From Acidulodesulfobacterium sp021802425 (GTDB lineage Bacteria > SZUA-79 > Acidulodesulfobacterales > Acidulodesulfobacteraceae), in contig JAJZXJ010000010.1 of the NCBI GenBank assembly GCA_021802425.1, positions 1 to 64,000 of the forward strand: a DNA stretch of 64,000 bases, in the 5' to 3' direction. The position numbers and the translations under genes are program-made. The notes beneath the pieces are model-generated. The model saw only the letters and a program-made list of their open reading frames with translations. It searched no databases and was not told the origin of the DNA. Positions 42,260 through 52,369 of the stretch are shown one piece after another (the stretch's first letter is position 1; each line of letters opens with the position of its first letter).

Positions 42260-43498
42260 TTACCGTCCCGCTTTATTCCTCTGCATTAATCTGCCCGCAA
42301 TAAATGAAAGAAATAAAAACAGGGCAATAACTGTAAAAACAAATCTTATCCCGTAAGCCTCGCCGAGATATGCCAAAAAAAACGGGCCGATTATTCCGCC
42401 CAAATCAAAATTAGACTGATATATAGTGTTTGCCGCCACTATATCGTTTGTGCCCACAACCTCTGAAATCTTCATTGTCCCGATAGGAAAAATAAGCGCG
42501 TGCGGAATACCGAGCAAAATTAAGCTTAACGCATAAAAGAATATGCCTTTCGATAAAACCATAAAAATAAAAGAAAGGCTTGCCAAAAATATGGAAATAT
42601 TCAAAATCTCGGCCTTGTTTTTTATAGCGCCCTTTTTTGTAAAATATAACAAACCGAGCCTGACAATTAATGAGGATATAAAAAACAGGGCAAACAAAAG
42701 AGTTATCTCAAAATATTTAATATGGAAATTATCTTTTGCGTAAACACCTCCGAAAGCAACAATAGAAGCAAAACCTATACTAAAGGCCGTATTATAAAAG
42801 ATAACTTCCAGAAATCCATAATTTTTGAATAATCTTGCAATGGCGCCGCCCTTTTGAATCTTACCGCTGCCGCTTTCATCGTTTCCCAAAGTTTCCTTAT
42901 TTTTAGCGGCGGCGTTCATTTGTTCTTTTTTTATTCGCTCAGTTAAAATATTTTTGGCTGTTTTGTTTATTTTTACCGCAAAGAAAAAAGCGGTAATCCC
43001 AAAGCCGCAAAGCATAAGATAGATATAGCGAATGCTCAAAACGGAAAGCAAAGCCGAACCTAATAATGGACCAAAAACAAGCGCAAGGCTTAACATTAAG
43101 GAATATACGGTAAGATTTTTTTCGACATCCGCCTTATCGGAAACTAAATGGACAAGGGATAACAGAAACGGCATAATAATGGCTGTTGCAAAACCCGATA
43201 AAATTACGAAAATTAAAAATTCGGGAAAGGATGTCGAAATAAAATATCCAAAAATTGCAAAACTAAATAAAATTAGCCCGGCTATAATAAATCTGGAAAT
43301 TAATTGCGGTTTTACTCTGATACTTAAAAGATATCTGACCAAAAGAGTGCTGATAGCGTAAGTAGCTGTTGTAACGCCGATGTAAACAAGATTTACATCG
43401 AGGATGTACTTAACAAAGAGCGGATTTATGGATTGAATCATATTCGTATTGGCTCTTTGAAGAAGTATAACGAGAAAAACGAAGAAAATAGCAGGCAT
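42260..43498 (-). CDS. MFS transporter
   Basis: A 412-residue major-facilitator protein, probably 12 transmembrane helices, with a long Lys/Asn/Gly-rich cytoplasmic loop between halves (about 182-218). The segment SLVHLVSDKADVEKNLTVYSLMLSLALVFGPLLGSALL resembles drug-efflux type members, and the second half has LGGIIGPFFLAYLG. The substrate cannot be inferred. The gene begins 5 bp after the alpha/beta hydrolase stop, so the two are likely cotranscribed. Confidence 0.82.
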   Translation of the reverse strand: MPAIFFVFLVILLQRANTNMIQSINPLFVKYILDVNLVYIGVTTATYAISTLLVRYLLSIRVKPQLISRFIIAGLILFSFAIFGYFISTSFPEFLIFVILSGFATAIIMPFLLSLVHLVSDKADVEKNLTVYSLMLSLALVFGPLLGSALLSVLSIRYIYLMLCGFGITAFFFAVKINKTAKNILTERIKKEQMNAAAKNKETLGNDESGSGKIQKGGAIARLFKNYGFLEVIFYNTAFSIGFASIVAFGGVYAKDNFHIKYFEITLLFALFFISSLIVRLGLLYFTKKGAIKNKAEILNISIFLASLSFIFMVLSKGIFFYALSLILLGIPHALIFPIGTMKISEVVGTNDIVAANTIYQSNFDLGGIIGPFFLAYLGEAYGIRFVFTVIALFLFLSFIAGRLMQRNKAGR

Positions 43499-43503
43499 AT
43501 TAC

Positions 43504-44112
43504 TTAAGCCTTTTCTTCTTTAATGTAAGAAACTATTAATGAAATAATCTCGTCTTTTGATTCCGTAGCGAAAATATTTTGGGCATGGGCGCTGCCGTTA
43601 AAAAAGCGGATGGTTTTTGGAGACTTGGTCTGGGCATACATTTTTTTAATGCCTTCCGCAAACTGTTCCCCTTCCGAGCCTAAATAGTGAACGGGGACAT
43701 CGATAAAATCGATGCCCTCGACATAGACGGGGGATAAGGCAATAACGGATTTTATTTCCGACGGTTTAAAAAGTTTCGATGCGTTTAAAACGGCGGCACC
43801 GCCCATACTGGAGCCCAAGAGCGTTATGTTTTTTACAAAATCCAAGCTCTTAGCAAAATTAATAGATCCTATAACATCCTCTCCGTACGCAAAAGGAGAT
43901 CCCCTCCCCTGTTTTGAATTTCCGTAACCCCTAAAATCAAAGGCTAAAGATGATATTTTATTTTTTAGAAGAGCCTCGCACAGGTCATAATAACTTTCTT
44001 TGTTAAAAACCTTGCCATGCGCCAGTATAACAATATCGGGATACGAACCGAATAAAGAACCGTAAATATTTCCGCCGTCGGCGGCTTCGAAATTAACCTC
44101 TTTAAAGTTCAT
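43504..44112 (-). CDS. Small alpha/beta hydrolase
   Basis: A 202-residue hydrolase of the alpha/beta fold. The nucleophile elbow GSSMGG is near residue 97-102, with LAHGK as the oxyanion segment near 31 and DFRGYGNS near 58. A C-terminal His in SAHAQNIF (about 173) and an Asp upstream would complete the triad. No signal peptide is evident, so it should be cytosolic. It precedes the MFS gene by 5 bp, and the pair may process and export a small ester or amide, though that is speculative. Confidence 0.82.
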   Translation of the reverse strand: MNFKEVNFEAADGGNIYGSLFGSYPDIVILAHGKVFNKESYYDLCEALLKNKISSLAFDFRGYGNSKQGRGSPFAYGEDVIGSINFAKSLDFVKNITLLGSSMGGAAVLNASKLFKPSEIKSVIALSPVYVEGIDFIDVPVHYLGSEGEQFAEGIKKMYAQTKSPKTIRFFNGSAHAQNIFATESKDEIISLIVSYIKEEKA

Positions 44113-44192
44113 GGCTATACCCCTCCCTATTTTTGTTTAATATTAATATTTTAGCATATTAATCTATTAATTCAACCACAAGATATGAACTA

Positions 44193-45680
44193 TTAATATT
44201 TAAATACCGGGTGTTTATTTGCCAGCACCTCGTTAACCCTTTTAACCTTTGTTTTACGGGGAGATTTAAGTGCGGCAGACTTTTTAGTTTTAAATCCTAT
44301 CTTTTCTATCGCCTTTAAAAACCTATCCATTGTCTTTATAGACTCTGTCTCCGTCGGTTCTATCATGATGGCGCCGTGTATATTTTTCGGAAAGTAAACC
44401 GTTGGAGGATGAAAACCGTAATCTATTAAAAGCTTTGCAAATTCAAGGGTTGATATTCCATTATCCTCTATCGCCTTATCGGTAAAAACGCATTCGTGCA
44501 TACATAATCTATCTTCAAAGGGGTCTGCGCCGTTCAATATCTTGCCAAGTCTTTTTTTGATATAATTTGCATTAAGGACGGCAATTTCGCTGACCGCCGA
44601 AATATTATCATTTCCAAGGGAAAGAATATAAGCGTAAGCCTTTAAAAGGACGCCGAAATTACATAAAAATGGAGCGATTCTCCCGATGGTTTGTTTTTTG
44701 TCTTCGCTTAAATTATAATTACCGCTATTAAAACTCACATAGGGTACCGGCAGATAATCCTTCAGAAAACCCGCGACCCCAACGGCTCCGCTCCCGGGTC
44801 CGCCTCCCCCGTGCGGAGTGGAAAATGTCTTATGTAAATTAAGCTGGATTATATCTATCCCCATATCAGAAACCTTAACATTACCGATAAAGGCATTAAA
44901 ATTAGCCCCGTCCATATAAACCAATGAGCCGTTTTTATGCATGATTTCACTTATCTTTTTAATATCTTTTTCAAAAATTCCAAGGGTGTTGGGGTTTGTT
45001 ATCATTATCGCCGCAACATTTTTAGAGAGGTATCCTTCCACATATTTTGCCTCGATATGACCGTTTACACCTGTTTTAATTTCCACCGGAGTAAAGCCTG
45101 CGAGGGCGGAACTTGCAGGATTGGTTCCATGCGCGCTGTCGGGTATGAGTATAATATCTCTTTTCTCTCCCTTTAAGTCATAATATCTTTTTATAACCTT
45201 TAATCCTGTAAATTCGCCTGCGGCGCCGGCCTGGGGCGAAAAACTAAATTCATCCAAACCTGTAAGCTCGCAAAGAATGAGGTTAAAATCGTGTATTATT
45301 TTTAAAACCGGCTGAACAAGGTGAACGGGCGTTAAAGGGTGTAAACTTTTTATATTATCAAATGATGCTATTAACTCGTTTATCTTTGGATTATATTTCA
45401 TAGTACAGGAACCTAACGGATAAAAAACCGAATCTACGCACATATTCCAGCTCGATAGTCTGACAAAATGCCTGACCACGGTTGGTTCCGAAACCTCCGG
45501 CAGCCTTGGCGGCTTTTTCCTTATAAATTTTTTATTTATATAATCCTCCGGCGTTTTCTCTAATTCTGAATCTTTAAGCCCGCAATCAGGGATGCTTATG
45601 CCGCAAACCCCTTTAGAGCCCTGACGAATTAATAAATCCTCATCAAAAAAAAGACCTGAAATTCCCGGAAAATTTACCAT
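44193..45680 (-). CDS. gcvPB: Glycine dehydrogenase (decarboxylating) subunit 2
   Basis: The C-terminal half of split P-protein, which carries the PLP cofactor. The PLP lysine is K284 in LNLHKTFSTPHGGGGPGSGAV. Other blocks: YPLGSCTMKYNPK near 87-99, DSAHGTNPASSALAGF near 181 and MDGANFNAFIG near 256. Length is 495, with a basic C-terminal tail (KKSAALKSPRKTKVKRV). It follows gcvPA by 3 bp. Glycine cleavage yields CO2, ammonia and methylene-THF, or the reverse in C1-assimilating anaerobes. Confidence 0.96.
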   Translation of the reverse strand: MVNFPGISGLFFDEDLLIRQGSKGVCGISIPDCGLKDSELEKTPEDYINKKFIRKKPPRLPEVSEPTVVRHFVRLSSWNMCVDSVFYPLGSCTMKYNPKINELIASFDNIKSLHPLTPVHLVQPVLKIIHDFNLILCELTGLDEFSFSPQAGAAGEFTGLKVIKRYYDLKGEKRDIILIPDSAHGTNPASSALAGFTPVEIKTGVNGHIEAKYVEGYLSKNVAAIMITNPNTLGIFEKDIKKISEIMHKNGSLVYMDGANFNAFIGNVKVSDMGIDIIQLNLHKTFSTPHGGGGPGSGAVGVAGFLKDYLPVPYVSFNSGNYNLSEDKKQTIGRIAPFLCNFGVLLKAYAYILSLGNDNISAVSEIAVLNANYIKKRLGKILNGADPFEDRLCMHECVFTDKAIEDNGISTLEFAKLLIDYGFHPPTVYFPKNIHGAIMIEPTETESIKTMDRFLKAIEKIGFKTKKSAALKSPRKTKVKRVNEVLANKHPVFKY

Positions 45681-45683
45681 CTT

Positions 45684-47138
45684 TTACACCGCCGTTTTTA
45701 TTATATCTTTTGCGCTTTCCGCATATCTTTCGATATCGTCCATATCGTTATTTTCCGTTGCAGAGACCAAAATCCCGCTTTCGGCAACTTGTATGCCTGC
45801 TAAAATCCCTTTATCCGCCATTTTTTCAATAAACCGGAGAGCGGTAATTTTTTCATTTTTGATATTTAATGTAAACTCGTTAAAAAAATCGCCCGAAAAC
45901 CACGGCTCAAAAAACCCGGTTTTTAGAAGTTTTTCATATAATATATGCGCAAGTTTAAGATTTAAAAGCGATAACTCCTTAAATCCTCTTTTAGAGCATA
46001 AAGAAAGATAAATGGCCGCCCTGACGGCATTTAAAGAGTTATTGGTGCAAATGTTCGAGGTTGCGGCACCCCGTCTTATATGCTGTTCCCTTGTTGCAAG
46101 AATAAATGCGTAAGCATCCTTGTTTTTGGCGTCTTTTGTCTTTCCGACAATCCTTCCCGGCATCTGCCTGATATAATCTTTCTTTGCGCCAAAAAGCCCG
46201 AGAAGCGGACCGCCGAAATTCATATAATTCCCGAATGAATTTCCTTCTCCTGCAAATATATCGACATTATAAAAACCGGGGGGATTTATGACGCCGAAAC
46301 TAAACGGTTCCGTTGAGGAAACCACAAAAAACGGCTTTGGATTAAAGCTGTGAACTAAAGGTTCCAATTCCCCTAAATCTTCTATAATCCCGTAATAGTT
46401 CGGCTGCTGAATAACCACCGTGGAAACATTATTTTTAAGTTTTAATTTTAAATCGCTTAAATCGGTTTGACCTGTTTTCCTATCGAGCTTGACCGTTTCT
46501 ATTTTTGCCTTTATATCACCTATAAATGATTTAATAACCGAAAAATAATTCGGATTAATCCCTTCGGAAATTAAAATTAAATGATCCGAATGGGGATTTA
46601 TTTCATTTTTTGAATAATTATTTTGGGGCTGCCGATTTTGGAGACTTTGATTCGGATTTGCGTTTAGATAGAGCCTGAGAGACATTAATACCGCCTCTGC
46701 CAGGCTTTCTGCGCCGTCATACATAGATGCGTTTACGACATCCATTCCCAAAATCTCCGCCGCCATAGATTGAAATTCAAATAAAGCAAAAAGGGTCCCC
46801 TGGCTCACCTCCGGTTGATAAGGCGTATATGGAGTGTAAAATTCGGATCTGGAAATAAGACTGTCTATTGCCGCCGGAACAAAATGATTATAAACCCCTC
46901 CGCCTGCAAAGATAGAAAATCGGTTTTTATCCGGAAGTTTTAGGGCAATATCTTCAAAATAGCGGTATAAAGATAACTCATCCATTCCCCGGGAGAGTGT
47001 TTTTAAATTATTGGCGTCTATTAAAGGAATGTCTCCAATAATTTTCTCGAATAATTCCTTTTTGCCCTCTACATTAAGAATGGAATAAAGCCTTTTAACA
47101 TCTGTTTCGGAATTTGGAAAATAACGAAAATTAGGCAT
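45684..47138 (-). CDS. gcvPA: Glycine dehydrogenase (decarboxylating) subunit 1
   Basis: The N-terminal half of the split P-protein. Family blocks: FRYFPNSETDVKRLYS at the start, FAGGGVYNHFVPAAIDSLISRSEFYTPYTPYQPEVSQGTLFALFEFQSM near 77-125, NASMYDGAESLAEA and RGAATSNICTNNSLNAVRAAIY. The ATG at 47138 directly precedes the conserved opening; an in-frame ATG at 47162 adds eight residues and cannot be excluded. The gene overlaps gcvH by 8 bp and abuts gcvPB. Confidence 0.93.
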   Translation of the reverse strand: MPNFRYFPNSETDVKRLYSILNVEGKKELFEKIIGDIPLIDANNLKTLSRGMDELSLYRYFEDIALKLPDKNRFSIFAGGGVYNHFVPAAIDSLISRSEFYTPYTPYQPEVSQGTLFALFEFQSMAAEILGMDVVNASMYDGAESLAEAVLMSLRLYLNANPNQSLQNRQPQNNYSKNEINPHSDHLILISEGINPNYFSVIKSFIGDIKAKIETVKLDRKTGQTDLSDLKLKLKNNVSTVVIQQPNYYGIIEDLGELEPLVHSFNPKPFFVVSSTEPFSFGVINPPGFYNVDIFAGEGNSFGNYMNFGGPLLGLFGAKKDYIRQMPGRIVGKTKDAKNKDAYAFILATREQHIRRGAATSNICTNNSLNAVRAAIYLSLCSKRGFKELSLLNLKLAHILYEKLLKTGFFEPWFSGDFFNEFTLNIKNEKITALRFIEKMADKGILAGIQVAESGILVSATENNDMDDIERYAESAKDIIKTAV

Positions 47139-47523
47139 GGGAGGACGACACGAAAGATTCATAAGTATTTTTATCCATTAAGCCTAATGCATCCGGACGG
47201 TCGGACGTTTCCACTCTGGCAATATAACCTGACCCGTAAGGATCCGTATTAATGAGTTCGGAAGAATCGTTTAAATTGAAATTAACGGAAAGAATTTTAA
47301 GGGTAACAGGCGCATATATCTCCGAAACCGACTTTACGGACTCTATTTCCCCGAGCTTTTCCCCTTTTTGATAAGTTTTTCCGACATCGGGAAGGGTAAT
47401 ATATATTATATCTCCAAGTTCGGATTGGGCAAAATCGGAAATCCCTAGATAAAAAATATTATCCGCCTCTTTTGAAATCCATTCATGGGATTCCGAGAAA
47501 TAAAATTGGCCGTTAATCGTCAT
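47131..47523 (-). CDS. gcvH: Glycine cleavage system H protein
   Basis: The lipoylated carrier that shuttles the aminomethyl intermediate between P-, T- and L-proteins. The lipoylation lysine is K64 in GEIESVKSVSEIYAPV. YFSESHEWI at the start and DPYGSGYIARVE near the C-terminus are typical. Length is 130. It lies 27 bp after gcvT and overlaps gcvPA. A dihydrolipoamide dehydrogenase and a lipoyl ligase are not in this window. Confidence 0.95.
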   Translation of the reverse strand: MTINGQFYFSESHEWISKEADNIFYLGISDFAQSELGDIIYITLPDVGKTYQKGEKLGEIESVKSVSEIYAPVTLKILSVNFNLNDSSELINTDPYGSGYIARVETSDRPDALGLMDKNTYESFVSSSHA

Positions 47524-47550
47524 TTTAAACGCTCCTTAATCTTAATTTAA

Positions 47551-48732
47551 TTATGTTGATTTGCCCTTTTTGTGAAACGGCGGGTTTACAACCTCAGCCT
47601 TTTCGAAATTTCCCCTTATGTCGATAAAAAAGTTTTTTAAAGATGAAGGACTGACATTGGTATCGGAAATATATGCGCTTCCTATAGGAAACTTGTTTGA
47701 CGGGCTATAAGTACCGCTGGCAATACATCCGATAGGCTTAAGATTTTCGTCGAGAATTCTTTGTGAATGTCTCGGTATTTGCTTGCCCGAAAGTTTAAAA
47801 AAAATAAGTCTTTTCTCTTTGCTTTTAATATTTTTTAGCGCCGCTTTTCCGATAAAATCTTTTGCCCCGGAGAGATATTTTTCAAGACCGGCGTCATAAG
47901 GATTAATAGTTTCGTCAAGCTCATGGCCGTAAAGAGGCAAAGCAGCCTCGAACCTCAAAGTATCCCTCGCGCCTAAACCGACCGGAACAAGGTTTGAAAG
48001 ATAGCCATGTTTCAAAAGATAGTCCCATAGAATTTTTGTCTCTTCGGCCGGCACAAATATTTCGAATCCGAACTCCCCGGTGTATCCGCTCCTTGAAATT
48101 AAAGCCTCGACATTAACATCTTTAAACAGTATGCAGCTAAACTCGAAATGTTTTAATTCCGTAACGGGCTTAGGCTTATATTTTAAATTAAAAAACCCGC
48201 ATCTTCCAATTTTGACGATTTCATCTACTAAAGGGTATATTATATCCCTTGATTTAGGACCCTGAACCGAAATAAGCCCTATCTTTTCACTGACATTAGA
48301 TACATTGACATCGTATCCCTTTTTTTGAAATTCGGATTGCTGATAATGAAGCCATGAAAAATCCTTTTGGGTATTGGCGGCATTTACCACTGCCATAAAT
48401 TCATTTTCGGAAAACTTAAACACGGTTACATCGTCGATTATCCCGCCCTTTTCATTAAGTATCAATGAATATATTATCTCGTCAGGCTCAATTTTCGAAA
48501 CATCGGCGGTAAAGACATAATCTACAAAAGCCCCCGCATCATTTCCCTTGATAATTATCTCTCCCATGTGGCTAATATCGAAAAGCCCGGAGTTATTTCT
48601 GACATTTAAATGCTCGGAGGTAATGCTTTTGTAATAAAGCGGCATTAAAAATCCGGCAAAAGGGACAATCTTAGCCCCTAATTTTATATGTTCGTCATAG
48701 AGGGGGGTTTTTTTGTTAATCTCCGTTTCCAT
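47551..48732 (-). CDS. gcvT: Aminomethyltransferase (glycine cleavage T protein)
   Basis: GcvT transfers the aminomethyl carbon to THF. Blocks include PLYDEHIKLGAKIVPFAGFLMPLYY near 10-34, GLFDISHMGEIIIKGNDAG near 49, GYTGEFGFEIFVP near 217 and GLGARDTLRFEAALPLYGHELDE near 253. Length 393 has a slightly long C-terminus. It is first in the gcvT-gcvH-gcvPA-gcvPB operon. No glycine riboswitch was recognisable upstream, and the ATG has no obvious Shine-Dalgarno. Confidence 0.95.
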   Translation of the reverse strand: METEINKKTPLYDEHIKLGAKIVPFAGFLMPLYYKSITSEHLNVRNNSGLFDISHMGEIIIKGNDAGAFVDYVFTADVSKIEPDEIIYSLILNEKGGIIDDVTVFKFSENEFMAVVNAANTQKDFSWLHYQQSEFQKKGYDVNVSNVSEKIGLISVQGPKSRDIIYPLVDEIVKIGRCGFFNLKYKPKPVTELKHFEFSCILFKDVNVEALISRSGYTGEFGFEIFVPAEETKILWDYLLKHGYLSNLVPVGLGARDTLRFEAALPLYGHELDETINPYDAGLEKYLSGAKDFIGKAALKNIKSKEKRLIFFKLSGKQIPRHSQRILDENLKPIGCIASGTYSPSNKFPIGSAYISDTNVSPSSLKNFFIDIRGNFEKAEVVNPPFHKKGKST

Positions 48733-48866
48733 CGAAAATAATCCATTATAAATAAATTTAATTTATTTTTACTTCTGCTTGATTAATTATTATAAATTTT
48801 ATATAAAAAATCAAGGACATTTTGAGGATATTTTGAGGCTTGAATTTTTTGACCATTAAATTTATG

Positions 48867-48895
48867 TTGCAATGGAACAAATAAAATTATATAAT
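48867..48895 (+). promoter_or_regulatory. Sigma-70 promoter for initiator tRNA
   Basis: TTGCAA (48867-48872) and a perfect TATAAT (48890-48895) are separated by exactly 17 bp. Transcription would start about 7 bases before the mature tRNA 5' end at 48909. Confidence 0.75.
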
Positions 48896-48908
48896 TAATA
48901 AAGTATAT

Positions 48909-48985
<77 letters not shown>

Positions 48986-49066
48986 TTCTACCATTCCATT
49001 CCCAATACTTTCTATTTTTAAATCCGTACACCCCCAAAGAAAGGAGTTGACCGATATTAACCTTAA

Positions 49067-50575
49067 TTATAAATCTATCCTGCAATAGTCGTCTTCTAAT
49101 CTTACTATGTCGTCTTCCTTAAGATACTCCCCGACCTGAGCTTCTATTAAAACAAGGGGAATAAGACCCGGATTTTCAAGGCGGTGAACGGAGCCTATGG
49201 GAATATAAGTGGACTCGTTAGCTTTAAGAAGCACGGTTTTATCGTCAACCGTGACCAATGCCGTTCCGCTTGTTACAATCCAGTGTTCCGACCTGTGAAA
49301 ATGCTTTTGAAGCGATAACTTGGCCCCCGGCTTGACGGAAATCTTTTTTATTTTATAAAGGCTCGATTCCAGTAAAATGGTATAAGACCCCCATGGCCTA
49401 TGCACCGTCATATGTTGCGCATGTAGCTCCGAATTGCTTTTCTTTAATTCCTCTACAACCTTTTTAACATTTTGCGATGACCCTCTTTTCGCGATTAAAA
49501 GCGCATCGTCCGTATCGATAACGATTAAATCCTCTATATCGATTGTGGCAACCATTCTGCTGCTTGACATTATAAGGTTATTTTTTGAATTAATGTTTAA
49601 CGCGCCTTTTAATACGGCATTGTTATTTTCGTCTTTTTTAAACTCGTCGTAAAGCGAATCAAAACTGCCTAAATCGGTCCACTCGATGTCGGCAAGTATT
49701 GCTTTTACCATAGGGGTTTTTTCTAAAAGCGCAAAATCTATGGAATTTTCTTCGATATTAAGCATATCGTTTTCTAAGATTCTTACCATCGAACCGTCTT
49801 TTTTGGCATTGTCGTAAGCGGTATTCGAAGATTCGTAAATATCCGGGCATATTGTTTTAAGCTCTTTTAGTAATACTTCCGGCTTAAACATAAACATCCC
49901 GCTATTCCAATAAAAATTACCGCTTGAAAGGTAGCGGCAAGCCGTTTCCTTATCCGGCTTTTCCTTAAAAAAAGCAACGGAAAAAACATTTTCGTATAAA
50001 TCTACCCCGTCAAATGTATTCGGATTTAACAATATGTTTTTATCGGGATTATGTTTATTCTTATTATTAATTTTATTAATTAAACCCCTCCCATCACCGT
50101 TCAAAATAACCTCGATATACCCGTATCCCGTTTCTGGAGACGACGGCTTTATGCCAAACATAACTATATTGCCGTCTTTAGCCGATGTTTTAGCAATTTC
50201 AACAACTTTCTTATAAGAATTTTGGTTTTTTATTAAATGATCCGACGGGGTAACAAACAGTACATCGTTTTTATTTTGATTTTTAACGGCATCGAAACAG
50301 GATAAGGCGATTGCCGCCGCAGTATTTCTACCTGCCGGCTCAAGAATAAACCTGTAATTTTTTACCCCGATTTCTTCGAGCTGGTCAAGAGCAATAAAGT
50401 ACTGGTCTTTATTCGTAACAATTAAAAAATCGCCGCAAAAATCCCTGTTGCGCAAAACCGTCATTTGAAATAAGGACATATTATCGATCAACTTATAAAA
50501 TTGCTTCGGAAAAAATTTTCTTGAAATCGGCCACAACCTTGTACCGCTGCCCCCGCATAAAATAACATTGGTCAT
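49067..50575 (-). CDS. manC: Mannose-1-phosphate guanylyltransferase / mannose-6-phosphate isomerase
   Basis: A bifunctional type II PMI-GMP that makes GDP-mannose for surface polysaccharide. The nucleotidyl-transferase signature LCGGSGTRLWPISRKFFPKQF (residues 6-26) and VTPSDHLI near 110 lie in the N-terminal part. The C-terminal cupin domain (about 390-500) has RPWGSYTIL, KKISVKPGAKLSLQKHFHRSEHW and the metal-binding HxH/E/H pattern. Length is 502. It follows ugd by about 120 bp in the same direction, forming a nucleotide-sugar pair. Confidence 0.94.
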   Translation of the reverse strand: MTNVILCGGSGTRLWPISRKFFPKQFYKLIDNMSLFQMTVLRNRDFCGDFLIVTNKDQYFIALDQLEEIGVKNYRFILEPAGRNTAAAIALSCFDAVKNQNKNDVLFVTPSDHLIKNQNSYKKVVEIAKTSAKDGNIVMFGIKPSSPETGYGYIEVILNGDGRGLINKINNKNKHNPDKNILLNPNTFDGVDLYENVFSVAFFKEKPDKETACRYLSSGNFYWNSGMFMFKPEVLLKELKTICPDIYESSNTAYDNAKKDGSMVRILENDMLNIEENSIDFALLEKTPMVKAILADIEWTDLGSFDSLYDEFKKDENNNAVLKGALNINSKNNLIMSSSRMVATIDIEDLIVIDTDDALLIAKRGSSQNVKKVVEELKKSNSELHAQHMTVHRPWGSYTILLESSLYKIKKISVKPGAKLSLQKHFHRSEHWIVTSGTALVTVDDKTVLLKANESTYIPIGSVHRLENPGLIPLVLIEAQVGEYLKEDDIVRLEDDYCRIDL

Positions 50576-50698
50576 AACTGCCTAACCCCCTTTTTTCTCT
50601 CTTTCTTTTCTTTGATAATTATAAATCAATTAAGATAATATGTCCCGATCGGCAAAAAGTGTGGATATATACCAGACTTAAGCGTGTTCGTTTTAATC

Positions 50699-52003
50699 TT
50701 ATCTCCCGATAGAATAATAATTTATGCCTATTTCGGACATCCTTTCAGGGTCGTATATGTTTCTTCCGTCAAATATGACATTGCCTTTTAAATTATCTTT
50801 AATCTTTTTAAAATCAGGCACCCTGAAATCGTTCCATTCCGTCGCGATAATAAGCCCGTCGGAATCTTTTAGCGCCCCGTACATATCGTTTGCGTATCCT
50901 ATCTCGGGAAAAACTTTTTTTGCGTTATCCGTTGCGATTGGATCGTAAGCCTTAATTTTTGCGCCGTAAGAAAGTAATTTCGAGATAATCACTAAAGACG
51001 GCGCCTCTCTTATATCGTCGGTTTTTGGTTTAAACGATAAGCCCCATAAGGCAAAAGTCTTACCTGAAATATCTCCTTTGAAATATTTCAAAATATAACC
51101 CAATAACGCCTCTTTTTGATAATAATTAACCTCATCGACCGCCTTCAGCAGTTTAAAATCGTATCCGTTTGTTTTTGCGGTTTGATAAAGAGCCTTAACA
51201 TCCTTGGGGAAACAGCTTCCGCCATACCCGATGCCGGGAAATAAAAAAGACTTTCCGATTCTTTTGTCGGAGCCTATCCCTATTCTTACATTGTCCACAT
51301 TTGCCCCTGCCAAAGAACACATGTTGGCAAGTTCGTTCATAAATGTTATTCTCAATGCAAGCATTGCATTGGCGGCATATTTTGTAAGTTCGGAAGAATT
51401 AGTATCCATAAAATATATAGGCGCCCCCGTCCTGACAAAAGGCTCGTAAATCTCATCCATAATCTCTTTTGCTTTTGACGACCGTTTGCCGCTGTTTATC
51501 CCGATAATTATCCTGTCAGGTCTCTGAAAATCTTCTATTGCGGCGCCCTCTTTTAAAAATTCCGGATTTGAAACTACGCTAAAATCATCCGTTATTTTCC
51601 TCATCATGTCATCAACCTTTCTGCAGGTTCCGACCGGAACGGTGCTTTTTACGACAACCGCTTTATAACCGTTAATAGAATTTGCGATACTTTCGGCGAC
51701 CCTAAAAACATTAGACAAATCGGCCTCTCCATTCTTCTGAGGCGGGGTTCCCACGGCTATAAAAATAACATCTGTTTTTTTAACGGCAAAATCCATGTCT
51801 TCCGTGAAAATAAGCCTTTCATTTTTTACATTTTTACCCACCAGTTCTTTAAGCCCCGGCTCGTAGATGGGTATTATACCGTTGTTTAACGAAGATATCT
51901 TGTTTGTATCGTTATCGACGCAATATACGGTGTTTCCGGAATCGGACAAACAAGCGCCCGTGACAAGACCGACATATCCTGTTCCTATAATCGAAATATT
52001 CAT
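50699..52003 (-). CDS. ugd: UDP-glucose 6-dehydrogenase
   Basis: Ugd oxidises UDP-glucose to UDP-glucuronate in two NAD-dependent steps. The Rossmann motif GTGYVGLVTG starts at residue 7, and the catalytic cysteine lies in GYGGSCFPKDVKAL near 260. KSTVPVGT and NPEFLKEGAAIEDF are also conserved. Length is 434. A Shine-Dalgarno AAGGAGG lies about 12 bases before the ATG. With manC it supplies precursors for exopolysaccharide or capsule; the glycosyltransferases are outside the window. Confidence 0.95.
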   Translation of the reverse strand: MNISIIGTGYVGLVTGACLSDSGNTVYCVDNDTNKISSLNNGIIPIYEPGLKELVGKNVKNERLIFTEDMDFAVKKTDVIFIAVGTPPQKNGEADLSNVFRVAESIANSINGYKAVVVKSTVPVGTCRKVDDMMRKITDDFSVVSNPEFLKEGAAIEDFQRPDRIIIGINSGKRSSKAKEIMDEIYEPFVRTGAPIYFMDTNSSELTKYAANAMLALRITFMNELANMCSLAGANVDNVRIGIGSDKRIGKSFLFPGIGYGGSCFPKDVKALYQTAKTNGYDFKLLKAVDEVNYYQKEALLGYILKYFKGDISGKTFALWGLSFKPKTDDIREAPSLVIISKLLSYGAKIKAYDPIATDNAKKVFPEIGYANDMYGALKDSDGLIIATEWNDFRVPDFKKIKDNLKGNVIFDGRNIYDPERMSEIGINYYSIGR

Positions 52004-52369
52004 CTATGAGATAATCCTCCTTCTTTTAACGGTTTTAACGGAAAAATCATGAAATTCCACTTGTTAAATTTAAAATTTAATAAATTATTTAAATTGAATA
52101 CCAATTATATTATGATATAAGGGTTGATTTATTCAAAAAATAAGATATAGATATATATATAAATAAAATTAGTTTAATTGTACATTTATATTAAGAAAAA
52201 ATCAAAAATATTCTTTCGATTTCCTTTGATTTTTCCAATCTTCCTTAATGGCTTAATTAAATTTTAATTAACATCTTGACTTGTACAAAATAATAAAATA
52301 TACTAAACAGTAATTATTATTAAGTAAAATAATATAACAAAATTAACAAATTAAAAAGGAGGTTTTTTT
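52004..52369. other. 366-bp AT-rich divergent intergenic region (ugd / peroxiredoxin)
   Basis: No gene is seen. It holds the ugd Shine-Dalgarno near 52016-52023, long A/T tracts, a sigma-70-like promoter at 52276-52304 and the peroxiredoxin Shine-Dalgarno just before 52370. A TATAAT on the minus strand (52103-52108) could serve ugd but lacks a good -35. Confidence 0.7.
52276..52304 (+). promoter_or_regulatory. Sigma-70-like promoter for the peroxiredoxin gene
   Basis: TTGACT (52276-52281) and TATACT (52299-52304) are spaced by exactly 17 bp, the best-matching promoter of a protein gene in the window. It predicts a leader of about 58 bases containing the Shine-Dalgarno AGGAGG 7 bases before the ATG. 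Confidence 0.75.

Noticed and set aside
48733..48908. Glycine riboswitch before gcvT
   Set aside because: No tandem aptamer-like G-rich segments; the interval is plain AT-rich DNA with the tRNA promoter at its far end.
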